The notes: generated from the letters alone by a model not told the origin. 64,000 nucleotides of DNA from Zeugodacus cucurbitae (GCF_028554725.1 NC_071668.1:21430501-21494500); one strand, 5' to 3'; shown: positions 22,225-33,350, counted from the first letter of the stretch. Program-made: numbers and translations.

Positions 22225-22855
22225 CTTCTTCTTGACTGGCGCAGACACCGCTTACGCGGTTATAGCCGAGTCCACAACAGCGCGCCACGCATCTCTCCTT
22301 TTGGCAGTTTGGCGTCAATTGGTAATACCAAGTGAAGACAGGTCCTACTCCACCTGGTCCTTCCAGCGGAGAGGTGACCTCCATCTTCCTCGGCTTCCAC
22401 CAGCGGGAACTGCATCGAACACTTTCATAGCTGGAGCACTTTTGTCCATTCGAACAACATGACCTAGCCATCGAAGTCGCCGTCTTTTTATTCGCTGGAC
22501 TATGTCTATGTCGTCGAATAACACATATAGCTCATCATTCCATCGTGGCGGAATTCCCTGTTGCCAATGTTCTGAGGACCGTAAATCTTTCGCATAACCT
22601 TTCTCTCAAAAACTCCGTCTCATCGCATGTTGACATCGTCCACGCTTCTGCACCATGAAGTAGGAATAATGAGCGACTTGTAGAGTTTGATTTTTGTTAG
22701 TCGAGAGAGGACTTTACTTTTCAATTGCCTACTCAGTCCATAGTAGCACCTGTTGGCAAGAGTGATTCTGCGTTGAATTTCAAGGCTGACATTACTATCG
22801 GTGTTGATGCTGGTGCCTAGGTATATGAAATTATCTACAACTTTAAAGTTTTTGT
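22225..22855 (-). pseudogene. RTE-like LINE ORF C-terminal fragment
   Basis: Minus-strand reading starts FKVVDNFIYLGTSINTDSNV and continues RITLANRCYYGLSRQLKSKV. After frame breaks come WNDELYVLFDDIDIVQRIKR, RRLRWLGHVVRMD, PLRWKDQVEQDLSSLGI and TNWRQTAKREAWR. These are the thumb and C-terminal motifs of an RTE-like non-LTR retrotransposon. The block with the ERK..RIYGP motif is disrupted, and no catalytic RT motif is present. The same element left pieces at 36755 (plus), 56448 (plus), 60455 (minus) and 63770 (minus). Confidence 0.8.
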
Positions 22856-23837
22856 TGTGCAGGCAAAAAATAATTTCGAAATAATTTTGCCGAATTCCAA
22901 GTCGGTTCCAATTACAAATGCTTGACTGTCATACGAATCGCTCAACTTAGGGACTAGTCCACAAACATGCTTACTATAAATAGAATCGCATTTTGAATAC
23001 AACTCAAAAATGAATGATGAATGTAGTCCGTCTGTTCGATTGTCTTGTAAGTAAATGCCCCAAACTAGAGTGAGCTGACTCCATTTTGCTCTCGGCATTA
23101 AGTGAAACAAAACAAATGTTTATTTATATTTAAACGTCAAATTAGTCTTGTACAGTAGCTGTAACCACTCACAACTATAACTCCCCACCACCAATGTCAG
23201 ATATGTATGTTAAACAAAAAGAACATACACGTCTCTTAAATAAGAAGCAGCAAAGCTAAAAATTTTGCTTGCGGCACAATAAAATGAAAACAACAACAAC
23301 AACAGCAACACAACAAACAACCAAAAACTAAGTCACTTGTAACCGCAGATGTTGCATTTCAGTGTTAACATGCAAATATTTTACAAAACACTAACAAAAA
23401 CAACAAAAAACGTGGCAGAAACATATGTACTGTGTAAACATATGCAATTACTAGCGCAGCGCCAAACAACAACAAGAACAAATGTTGTTTAAGCTTAGAT
23501 ACATATACATATGTACAAGTAAAGTTGTGCAACATTTTTTATGTGGTGGCATGCAACATTTTTGTGACGCCCACTAATGTTTGCATTACATGCTAAATAA
23601 AATATATGCACATCTCTACATATATGTTTCAAAATACTTAATAACTACAGATGTTGTTGTTGGGTGTTTGTATGATGTGTGTTTGTCTGTATGAGTCTGT
23701 CTATATGTATGAGAATTATAGTTAGTTTGTGTCTTTTTGTCGCTTCCAATTGCTTGCATCTGCAGATTTTGTTAGTTTTACACACAGTTATTGAGAAAAG
23801 TGTTTACCCTTTTGTTATTTCGCAAAAGTAGCATATA
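22856..23837. other. Non-coding stretch with CAA-type runs
   Basis: Holds CAACAACAACAAC runs (23289-23305) and microsatellite-like TGTGTGTTTGTCTGTATG sequence near 23680. No gene is seen. Confidence 0.4.
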
Positions 23838-25350
23838 AAGGGTGTTTTTGTGGGAGGTATAATATTTCTAGAAATGGTACCGTGTTTTTTTCACCTCAAA
23901 TTTATGTGATTATGTGCAACATGTAGCTAGAAAGATGGCGAAAAAACTTTAGATGACCGGATAAATGCATATTTGAATTGACCTATTAGGTTAACCTCTT
24001 CGTTAAACCAAATTTTGTAAGGTTATATGTACCAAGCCTATGGTTTATGCAAATGAACTGTTTACGACTGATAAGTGAAGATTAATGAAGGTCCAAAATT
24101 CGTTTCAAAAATCGAATTGAAGAAAATTTGGATATACCTCAGTCAAATAATTATATGTATGTGCATGAACTTTTTTCAAAAAAAAAAAATAAAGATTACA
24201 AAATTTCGAAATATTTCTGAGTATGTAGGTTTGTTATTATTAATGTATACGTTATAAAAAATAACAAATTTCAAAATATTTTTTAAACTATAAAACAGAA
24301 TTGAAGTTTAGGCTAATAGTAAATATTTATATGTGCATTTCACTATTTTTACCAGTAAAGCCTATACATTTGAGTTTAACTGAAAGAAATTTTTATTTTA
24401 ATAGTCAGTAGAATTGTCCTTATATTTTAAAACTAAATTAAGCCGCTTAATCAGAGAATTAACTACTGACTGTAGAATAGTTATATAAATATTGGCAAAT
24501 TCTTGCTTTATGGCTAATTTAAGGTGACGTACAAACAGTACTGCTTTCCGTTTTGGAAAACAGGAGCAGAGAGGTTCCCCCAGAGATCCTCAATAGGATT
24601 TAGATCGCTGCTTATCAAGTCCGCAACTACTAGCCGTCGAATCATCCTTTCGCACCGCTCATCAATGTTGTTTTTCGTCCGCTGCGTCGCGTTATACCAT
24701 AATTTGTGGGGTTTTTAAGAAATTCTGAGATACAGTTCCGATGTCGCTTTGGTCTAGAGCCATTTTGGAACCGCTTTCATGCATTCCTATGATTATTACT
24801 TGTTCCTCGGCTGATGAACTAGTACCACGAGGCATTTTGGGCTTAAAGTTAAATAAAAGTTATATAAATGTAATCATATTTTTAATAATTCATTAAGTTA
24901 ATGCACCTACAATAATTTTGAAAACAAATTTTAGCAAAAAAAGTTTTTGCTGCGACCCTATCAGCAAGAAAGATCCGCTAAACTGATTTTGCACATATAA
25001 ATATTTTCTATGCAATACCCAATTCACAAGCACATTCTTAATGTAACTGTACAACGAACGAGAGAAGTCTGAAACAATTTTCATTGCATAGTAATGGTAA
25101 CATATCAACCTTTTATTCCACATTTACCGAATACCAAAAAATAACAGTGAATAAGAAATATAAACAAAAGCAGAAATGCACATATAATTATTTGACTGGG
25201 GTAGTAAAGCCATAATATTGCCTGTTTGTTTTTGAACTTATTTATGTTAAATTAATTATTTAAGTTTAAGTGAAATTAAAACCAAGTAACTCATTAAATT
25301 TTTTGTGTTTATTTTATATTAAAAATTCATAACTCTGAAAAAACACCCTT
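23838..25350. mobile_element. AAGGGTGT TIR element split by a Tc1-like insertion
   Basis: The left end AAGGGTGTTTTTGTGGGAGG follows TA at 23836-23837. The right end CTGAAAAAACACCCTT closes at 25350. Subtracting the Tc1-like copy at 24137-25201 leaves about 446 bp, the size of the intact relative at 20024-20461. The right flank is not TA, and the right end also belongs to the tandem array that follows, so the array may have been seeded by this element's 3' end. Confidence 0.55.
24137..25201 (-). mobile_element. Tc1-like transposon, internally deleted copy
   Basis: The ends CCTCAGTCAAATAATTATAT and ATATAATTATTTGACTGGGG are inverted repeats, with TA on both sides (24135-24136 and 25202-25203). 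The transposase N-terminus on the minus strand begins MPRGTSSSAEEQVIIIGMHE near 24834 and continues QNFLKNPTNYG, the paired-like domain of Tc1 enzymes. Relative to the copy at 38740-40232, about 470 bp covering the catalytic centre are missing between roughly 24600 and 24601. The outer parts are nearly collinear with that copy. It is non-autonomous. Confidence 0.8.
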
Positions 25351-26030
25351 TTTTTGAAACGTATACAATATTGCCCTGATTCGACTGACCAGTTGGAAAA
25401 CAGCTCTGCATTAGAGACCAACGAGGTTGCCATATTTTCAAAATTCCGTTTAAAATTGAAATTCCATACTTATTCAGCTGTAATATTAACAACTATAGAC
25501 ACCGACATGGTTGCCATATGTCCAAAATTATATTCAAACATTAAAACAAATAAAATTTCTGTAAAATAGTAAAATTAGTTAAAAATAGTGAAAATATTGA
25601 AAATTGTATTAAATTTTTCGTGTTACATTTTATATTAAAAATCCATAACTTACAAACACAACCTTTATTTGCAAGAATATGAATCGGATACAACTTACCA
25701 GTTGGAAATCTACATTTGGTGCCTCATTAGTGAGATAAATTCGGCTATGCTCTTCTGTAGACACCAACGAGGTTGCCATATTTCCAAAATTATGTTTAAA
25801 AATTAAATTTCTTAATTTTTCCAGATTAATAAAGCTGTAATATTGGCCACTATATTATCTGAAGGGATATTTTTTTAATTAAAAATTCATGAATCGTGAA
25901 AAAATACTCTCTTTATTTGTACAAAAATGAACAGGCAGGGACCCACCTATTGGAAATCAACATTGGAGGTCTTATATACAAGATACAGGGGGATATACTT
26001 TTCATTGAACCCCAAAAATTAAATTTAAAT
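25285..26030. repeat. Tandem array, about three 290-bp units
   Basis: Units share TATATTAAAAATTCATAACT, an ACACCCTTT-like segment and the phrase ACCAACGAGGTTGCCATATT followed by TCCAAAATTA. Repeats of these marks fall near 25315, 25630 and 25880. The same TAAAAAACCATAACTCTAAA segment resumes at 27988, beyond the DINE-like repeat at 26031-27912, so the array was interrupted by that insertion. Confidence 0.6.
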
Positions 26031-27912
26031 AAGTAAGGAAAGGTTAAGTCCAACCGGGTGCAACCGAACATTTCATACTCTCGCAATTTATTGATGTAAT
26101 TTTATTAAAATAATGTTAAGATTATAAAGGAAGTTATGACCCGATTCTAACCATTTCTGGAGACACACAATTAGAAGAAAAACATTCCCTCTCAATTAAA
26201 TTAAGATATCTGAGAGATTTACCGATATTTTCGCTGAAAAATTACCCTTAGGTAGTGAGTTCTTCATTGGATATCTTGGGCATGGATAAGCTTTAGTCCG
26301 ATTTCGACAATTTTTGCACAAGCTATGCCACACCTCAAATACAGTATTTGTGTAAAGTTTTATTGCGATATCTTCATTGGTTCCTAATGTATATATTATA
26401 AAGTGAAGGAATCGAATGGAATTCAAAATTGAGTGACATGGGAAGTAGGCGTGGTTATGAGCCCATCTCGTCAATATCACAATGTCAAAAAAATATTATG
26501 TACCGAATTTCATTGAAATCGAGTCGAGTAGTTTTTAACCCATAAGTGGTCGTCACCGCGCCCATTTTGCATTTCGTTTAAAACGGAATGCAGCTTCTGC
26601 CATTTCTTCTATAAAATTTAGTGTTTCTGACGTTTTTCGTTAGTGAGTTAACCCGCTTTTAGTAATTTTCCACCTAACCTTTGTATGTGAGGTGTGCCTG
26701 GTTATTATCCGATTCCAACTATTTTCATGGTGAGTGATAGGGTACGTAAGGAGAGTGACTGCAGAAAGTTTGGTTTATATAGCATTAGTCGTTTTCCAGA
26801 TATGTACAAAAGACTTATGAGGAGGCGGGGCCACGCCCACCTTTCCAAAAAATATTTTCGGTGTTCGCCATTTTGTGGGCGTGGAAATGGTCCGATTTCG
26901 AACATTTTCAATAACAACCCTCTCACGGTTCAAATGATCAAGGAACATGCGTACCAAGTTCCGTCAAGATGTCTTAATTATACCCTGAACAGGGTATATT
27001 AAGTTTGTCACGAAGTTTGTAACACCCAGAAGGAAGCGTCGGAGGCCCATTAAAGTATATATAAATGATCACTGAGTCGATTTAGCCATGTCCGTCTGTC
27101 TGTCCGTCCATCCGTCTGTCTGTATATATACGAACTAGGTCTTCAGTTTTTAAGATATCGTTTTGAAATTTTGCAGATGTTATTTTCTCTTCAAGAAGCT
27201 GCTCATTTGTCGGAACTGCCTATATCGGACTACTATATCATACAGCTGCCATACAAACCGAACGATCGGAATCAAGGGCTTGTATGGAAAACATCCGCAT
27301 TTTACTACATATCTTCACGAAATTTGGTGTGAGTTATTGCTCATAGAAATAATTTAATCTCCGAAAAAATTGTTCAGATCGGTTCACTATAGCATATAGC
27401 TGCCATACAAACCGAACGATAGGAATCAATGGCTTGTATGGAAAATTTTCGCATTTGACGTGGTATCTTCACGAAATTTGACATGGATTACTGCTTAAGG
27501 TAATAATATAAGCTCCGAAGAAATTGTTCAGATCGGTTAAGTATATAACCTTAATTTTTCTAGCAAACAACGCGGCTAGAAAGAATTAGTAAAATGTTTT
27601 CTTTCTTTTACTTACTTTTTCTTACGTCTTTAGATTTGCTTAAACACATGGTTACTAAAAGACATGCACCTGTGAAGGTTCTATTAGCTTCGGTACAGCC
27701 GAAGCTAACGTTTTTTCTTGTTTTTACTCAAGTTATCCGTTGCATGGACTGACAGACGGACAGACAGACATTCGGATTTCAACTCGTCTCGTCATCTTGA
27801 TCTTTTTGATATATATAACCCTATATCTAACTCGTTTAGTTTTATGACTTACAAACAACCGTTATGTGAACAAAACTATAATACTCTCTTAGCAACTTTG
27901 TTGCGAGAGTAC
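26031..27912 (+). repeat. DINE-like repeat, copy 4, with a second repeat nested in it
   Basis: Starts AAGTAAGGAAAGG, has TTTCATACTCTCGCAA near 26075, and ends TAGCAACTTTGTTGCGAGAG. The collinear order with copy 1 is interrupted at 26980-27720 by an unrelated element: GATGTCTTAATT on the left and TTTTTACTCAAGTTATC on the right are adjacent in copies 1 and 2. The tetramer run CGGACAGACAGAC (27757-27769) lies after the insert. Confidence 0.75.
26980..27720 (+). repeat. Second GTCY-bearing repeat (HINE-like) with internal tandem units
   Basis: The left end is a hairpin, ATACCCTGAACAGGGTAT. At about 27090-27121 there is a GTCY run (GTCCGTCTGTCTGTCCGTCC). Two tandem units of about 150 bp each contain CATACAAACCGAACGAT and TTGTTCAGATCGGTT. 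Near the right end a perfect 10-bp stem, TTAGCTTCGG/CCGAAGCTAA, with a 5-nt loop at 27684-27708 is followed by a T-rich tail. A tandem core, GTCY microsatellite, 3' stem-loop and insertion into a T tract fit a Helentron-derived non-autonomous element. No coding capacity. Confidence 0.65.
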
Positions 27913-29675
27913 ACAAATTATTTACGTACAATTTCTTGATCATTAAATCGAAAATATATTCTCTTAATATTTTCTAGTAATTAAATAAAATTAAAAAACC
28001 ATAACTCTAAAATAACACCCTTTATTTGTAAAAAAATTGTGGAGTTAATATTTTTTTTACCCAAGGCTAGATACTTACATATTATATATTTATATATATA
28101 TAGACCCACGTAACATGCATTTATACATATACTATATATATATATACATACGTATATGTATATATGTAACCATGTCTGTCTGTCTGCATGCAAACAGCAT
28201 CAGTGAAATTAAAATTGTATACGCAAATGCATTGCTGTCTGCGATAGTGTGTGTGTCCGTCCAACAGTGTGAACACGCCCATATTGTGCTCCACCCGCAA
28301 TTAAGCTTAATTAAAAATGCCAACAGACCTACAACAACAACAACAAAATTGTTGTATTTTATATATGCGAATTGTTATACAGTTGCTGTTGTTGCTGTTG
28401 TTGTTGTTGTGCCCTTTGGGCTTCTTTGCGCTCATGTACAGGGTTTTTATCTTCAAAAGGAATTCCCAGAATGACAAAATGAACCAACAATAAAACTTGT
28501 TGCGGTCACCAGCTACCAAAGTGCGCACATACAAACAAACAAGCGCGCTGCAAGCATATGCCGCGCTGCTGTGTGTGTGTGTGTGTGTGTTTGTGTATGC
28601 TTATGCTGCTGTATAAGTGCTCATCGAAGTACACGCTTAAATGGCACTTCAATGAAATTATATTATCTTTGCGGCCATAAGCCATCATGTTACACATTTT
28701 AATATTGCCGTTGCTACTGCTGTGGTTGTTGTTGTTATGTTCGATGGTATTGCACTTATTGCACTTGCCACTGTGCAACTTCATTCCCCACAGAATATTT
28801 GCGTGTTTGTTTGTAAGTGTATGTGAGGGTGTGTGTTGTTGTAATTGTGCTTTCTCAGCACACACATTTTTGCGGCCTTGTCGCCTGGTCAGCGCGTCTG
28901 CTGCGGCATCCGCAATTTAAATTTTAAATAAGGCCAACAGCGCTCACCGCCAATGGCGATACGCAAATATGGCAAAGTGCGCAGCGCACAGCATGCTACA
29001 GCAACAACACCAGCAACAACAACAAAACATTGCATTTTTGCGTGTCTTCTTCGCCTTGGAGGCAGCCGCTTTGCGCCAGCAGCAAGTGCACAGGTAGCGC
29101 GTCGTTCACCAATGACTTGGCGCCGCCGCTTCACTTCAGTGTCATCTGCTCGCATTTGTCGCTGTTGCAGCAGCACCGCGTCGGCCGTAATGTTTCCGTT
29201 GAATCTGCGTGTCGCTGCAATATTGATTATTAATGGAATTATTTATTTTTTCATTAATAAATTCACGCAGTGCACGCGCCGGTCGCCATTTGCAGCCGCC
29301 AAATGCGGATATTGACCACAGGCGGCAATTTTATTTGTTGGCATTGCATTTAAGTGCCACCAGCAAAGTGGTAGGAATGCGTGCGCACACGCAGACACTC
29401 TCAAATGTGTTCATATGTATGTATGTGTTTATTTTTGTACGGAAGAGTACAATATGTTTTGCCGTTCTGCAGTTTGTAAGACATTTGGGTGCACCATGTG
29501 GTATACGTAACCTCAACACCTTATGTGTGATTTTGCGCGAAAATATGTTTATAAATATTTAAATACTATACAAAGCTCTGGTTCCTGTTGTTACTTCATC
29601 TTGGCATACATATGAAGCTATATTGTATTCCGCAGTTACTTTCGGTAAGGTCTTTCCGGAGGTCTTTCTTTATTT
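27913..29675. other. Array remnant, then putative regulatory or intronic DNA
   Basis: 27913-28035 continues the interrupted tandem array. From 28.2 to 29.55 kb the sequence is GC-richer with a (TG)n run (28569-28590), CAA/TTG runs (28331-28347, 28386-28411, 29000-29025) and no recognised protein. Short frames on both strands look valine- or glutamine-rich only because of these runs. Confidence 0.4.
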
Positions 29676-29770
29676 TGCCTTGGAACAACTGAGGGACTTG
29701 TAAAACCTATTATTGTTATGACTTTAATAACAATAATAGGTTTTACAAGTCCCTCAGTTGTTCCAAGGCA
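29676..29770. repeat. Perfect 44-bp inverted repeat (hairpin), 7-nt loop
   Basis: The left arm 29676-29719 starts TGCCTTGGAACAACTGAGGG and ends ATTATTGTTAT. The right arm 29727-29770 is its exact reverse complement over all 44 positions. The loop is GACTTTA. Pairing stops abruptly at both outer ends. Such a perfect stem has either formed recently, is under selection as a structured RNA, or is a foldback artefact. Confidence 0.95.
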
Positions 29771-30119
29771 GCTTTAAGATAAGCCACTTGATTATTTGAG
29801 CGATTTGTCATCAATTATAATGCTCTTACTTTTTCCAAAAAGTCCTATCATATGAGTAGAATCGAATGCCATGAGCTAGCAGTTAAACTAAAGTATGTAA
29901 ATATGTATTTTATTAGGTACTTCAAGTTCACCTCATACGCAAGACGCAATACCACTATTTAGAACCTAGATTTAACACTTCTTCCGAGCAACATAAAGTA
30001 GTCTATTCTAATAGCGATCCAGGTATGTAGTTGGGAAGGTAAAATGGGTGTCTTACGACGCATCCCTTTTGGGAGGCCCGTTATGGAATCAACGGAATTT
30101 GTTATGGAATCCCGTCACA
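29771..30119. other. Non-coding stretch
   Basis: No recognised feature. Confidence 0.4.
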
Positions 30120-30480
30120 CTATCATGCCCTCTTTGAAAGATATTGTGGCCTTCTTAAAGTTATTCCACTCAACAAGTTTTAAAATTGAGATATCATCAA
30201 GAAAATCGAGACCGATTATTGCCATTATTTTCCTGTGCAAAGCTTTGCATCCCACTAGAAGATATTCTACTGTCTTCTACTTCTTGACAGTTTCTACAGT
30301 GATCATTGTATACATTGGCGAAAGCACCAGCAATCTTACTTCTAAGATCTCCCTTCAACTACTGCTTAGGAGCCCGTTTCTGGCTACTAGACAGCAGCTG
30401 TTGTGTTAGGAGCTTCCTGGAGCTACCCTCTGCAACACTTCTGTTCTCTTCTCGGTATAACTGGTTCCTTACGTCTTTTT
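30120..30480 (-). pseudogene. Probable LINE C-terminal remnant
   Basis: Minus-strand reading gives NDHCRNCQEVED, then after a frame change EYLLVGCKALHRKIMAIIGL and DFLDDISILKLVEW. Spacing of the CxxC pair and a later GC resembles the terminal zinc-knuckle region of RNase H-bearing LINEs such as those at 21187 and 31378. The match is weak and frame-broken. Confidence 0.4.
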
Positions 30481-31377
30481 AAAGGAGGGTCGGACTCATC
30501 TGGTGTTTTAATATTTGTTTGAATTCATAATCTGGCAACCGACTGGCGCTTGGCGATCTATTTCTATTCTTCCTCTGCCATTGATGCGACATTGTAGTAT
30601 CTATTATCAGTAGGCTCCCTCGGGGAGAGTTCAGCTGTGGATTTTTGTCAATAGCGGTCTACCATCGTTTATTGTGGTCCGTCAATACTTTCTTTATTCA
30701 AACCAAAGCAAATACGAAGATCGCCGTCCTTATATACCTGACATATCTTAGTGATTTTCGTTCCTCAGCTTTCTTTCTTTATTCTCTAGATGGTGGCTAG
30801 TTGGTTAGTCGGTTGGAAAGCGGACATTTAATTTAACATTAGGCACATTGTGATGCCACATTTCTAAGCTTTTTCACACAAGCTGAATAGATTTTAGTCT
30901 GTATAACTTGCAAGTTGTTACCGATCTCTCTTCTCAACCGGTCATTTGAATATTTTATATTAAAGCATTTTATCATCCTCATGGAGGTCTCGCATTTTCC
31001 GATTACGCTTTGCAAAATTCTGAACGTGAGATCTCAAAAGCGTACCCTTCGAACTGTGATCCCTCTTTGTATATAACTCAATTCCCTCTTTTTTTAAAGA
31101 GTCTTCAGGTATATATAATCATTATTTATAAGTTAATGTCTTCAAACATCATTTGAAGGAGCTGAACGGTTCTTGGGCTGAGTTACCGGGTACCCCAGAG
31201 TGAGCATTCATTTCTTCGTTACCTTTTATAATTTTGACTGGATACCGAAATGATTTCTACTTCGTTTAACTCTAAAAGCCTGTCGACGCTGAAGTGCCTC
31301 AGAAGCTCCGCATTGGATTAGTTCTACCTAGTTCAGTATATTTTTTTCAAGGATAACCCCAAGTTATGTACTATTTT
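30481..31377. other. Non-coding stretch
   Basis: No recognised feature. It may contain further decayed LINE sequence on the minus strand. Confidence 0.35.
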
Positions 31378-31740
31378 TTAATAAAGTCTTTTCCATCCAA
31401 GCTGTCCATTTTCTCTCAGATTAAAGTAATGGGAGCCAGGGAAGGTTTCTTTTCTTAACCGACAGAAGGCTGGGCATTCGCAGAGATAATGCTCTAGTGT
31501 TTCATCATCTTCCGCGTACGCCCTGCATTCCGCCGATTCTATTATGCCAAGTCTCTGCAGGTGGCTTCTTACCCCTGTTATACTGCTTAGTTCTCTTTTG
31601 CTTAAAGTAAGAAGTTTTTTGATCTGTCCAGTGTCAACACTACCCCATAGTAGCTTTGTGGTGCGACTCGTGTTGCACATGTTCCAGGACCTGAGATGTT
31701 CCCTTAGCATCCATTGCTTTAGGCAGCGCTTGAGGGAACT
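31378..31740 (-). pseudogene. LINE ORF2 C-terminal remnant
   Basis: An open minus-strand frame includes TTKLLWGSVDTGQIKKLLTL, SKRELSSITGVRSHLQRLGI, and ECRAYAEDDETLEHYLCECP followed by AFCRLR. This is the segment after the RNase H domain of a retrotransposon ORF2, with its terminal zinc-knuckle. One of the expected cysteines is replaced (CRAY for CRxC). There is no RT upstream in the window, so it is a 5'-truncated copy. Confidence 0.7.
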
Positions 31741-32585
31741 GAAAAATCTGGGGCGTTTAAGGGAACTGCGTTCTCAGCTGCCTCAGGTCCTTAGTTGACT
31801 GAGATATCAAGAAAAATTTCTATGAAGTGGGATAGGCTATTGAAAGGAGTACGGCAGACCATCTGTATAGCGGATAAATCGTCCGAATTTAGTTCTTGCT
31901 TACTTTATAAGATAAATTCAATTTAAATAAAATATAATCTATAAAATACCTCATTCATCCAACTATTCACCGATTCTGCACAGTACAAATGAAGCCAAGT
32001 AAAGGCTTATTAGTCAAAGCCACACGATGTTTTAATTGCTCATTTAGTGAGTTGATGGCGCCAATGTGATGCCATATTTTAATACAAGAGCGCTTCATAA
32101 TGTTGTAATTTCAAATATTAAAACCAAAAATTTTTGGCTTCGCTTGAATGTTCATTTATTTCCATTTGTGGCTTCACAATTTGGCGTTGGGCCAGAGTGC
32201 TGCCGAGAAAGACCGACAAGCGAATGTCAAACATAAAAGCCAAACCAACAAGTGAGTGCAGACGCATTATAACATATCAAATATAAATGTATATATTTTT
32301 AAAGAGAGATAAATTTTTGTAAATCCATGTAGACGTACTTATGTCTAAGAAGCTTAAAAGTTATTAAAATTCTCAAAACCTGCTATTTTATACACTTTGG
32401 TCGAAGGTATTAAATCACACACAGGTGTCTGCAAAATTTTGAAATAAGCTTTCTATCTAAAATCACCCCTCGGCTTTACCTGATCCCTCAAACTGTCAAC
32501 AAACTCGAGGGAACATATAAATTGTAGTCAAACATAACTCCACATGATCATTACCCCACAAAATGTGAGTATTGACGTCGACTAA
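31741..32585. other. Non-coding stretch before the minisatellite
   Basis: No recognised feature. Confidence 0.45.
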
Positions 32586-33350
32586 AATGTAAACAAACCC
32601 GGTCCCAGGGTCAATGTCCGTTGACAGGGGTTTGTTTACATTTAGGACGAGGTCATTGACCTTTTACATGGGTTTGTTTACATTTTGGTCGAGTACAATG
32701 ACCTTTGGTCGGGGTTTGTTTACATTTTATTGGAGGTTAATGGCCTTTGATAGGAGTTTGCTTACATTTTGGATGAGGTCAATGACCTTTGACAGGGGTT
32801 TGTTTACATATTGGTCGAGGTCAATGAACTTTGGCAGGGGTTTGTTTACATTTTGGTCGAGATCAGTGACCTCTGACAGGGATTTGTTTATGATCATATG
32901 AGCTCACGCCCATTTTGTTGGAGGTCAATGACCTTTTACAGGGGTTTGTTTACATTTTGGTCGAGGCCAATGACCTCTTGCCGGAGTTTGTTTACATTTT
33001 GATCGAGATCAATGACCTTTGGCTGGAGTTTGTTTACATTTTGATCGAGATCAATGACCTTTGGCCGCAGTTTGTTTACATTTTTGTCGAAGTCAATGAC
33101 CTTTGGCCGGAGTTTTTATACATTTTGGTCGAGGTCAGTGACCTTGGACAGTCGTTTGTTTACACTTTGGTCGAGGTCAATGAACTTTGGCTGGGGTTTG
33201 TTTACATTTTGGTCGAGATCAATGACCTTTGGTCGGGGTTTGTTACCATTTTGTTGGAGGTCAATGACCTTTGACAGAGGTTTGTTTACATTTTGGTCGA
33301 GGTCAGTGACTTTGGACAGAGATTTGTTTATGATCATATGAGCTCACGCT
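32586..33350 (+). repeat. 42-bp minisatellite, about 17 units in two blocks
   Basis: Each unit reads approximately GAGGTCAATGACCTTTGG, then an R-rich CAGGGG-type link, then TTTGTTTACATTTTGGTC. The array opens with an inverted copy of the second half (ATGTAAACAAACCC at 32587-32600). Both blocks end with the same non-unit sequence, GATTTGTTTATGATCATATG followed by AGCTCACGC (32881-32909 and 33321-33349), so a multi-unit block was itself duplicated. Because the unit is 14 codons long, several frames stay open, but no frame is favoured. Confidence 0.9.
32650..33270. promoter_or_regulatory. Cluster of ecdysone-response-type IR-1 palindromes with FOXO-type sites
   Basis: Five exact 13-bp AGGTCANTGACCT palindromes occur at 32650-32662, 32776-32788, 32922-32934, 33132-33144 and 33258-33270, and most other units differ by one base. 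This is the inverted repeat with 1-bp spacing bound by the EcR/USP receptor. Twelve units also carry TTGTTTAC, the FOXO/DAF-16-type forkhead site, about 15-20 bp away. Binding is inferred from sequence alone, and a neutral satellite origin is possible. Confidence 0.35.

Noticed and set aside
24893..25123. Conserved 76-codon minus-strand frame, also at 39936-40166
   Set aside because: It lies upstream of the transposase in both Tc1-like copies. The ten residue differences between copies show no sign of silent-site bias, so the similarity is shared transposon DNA and not a protein under selection.
28889..29176. Minus-strand frame with a hydrophobic MQCFVVVAGVVAVACC segment
   Set aside because: The valines come from a (CAA)n run read on the other strand, so the signal-peptide look is compositional.
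32614..33341. Open frames of 73-119 codons on both strands with a 14-residue repeat
   Set aside because: They follow from a 42-bp unit divisible by three. Several frames and both strands are open at once, and no start or splice context supports translation.
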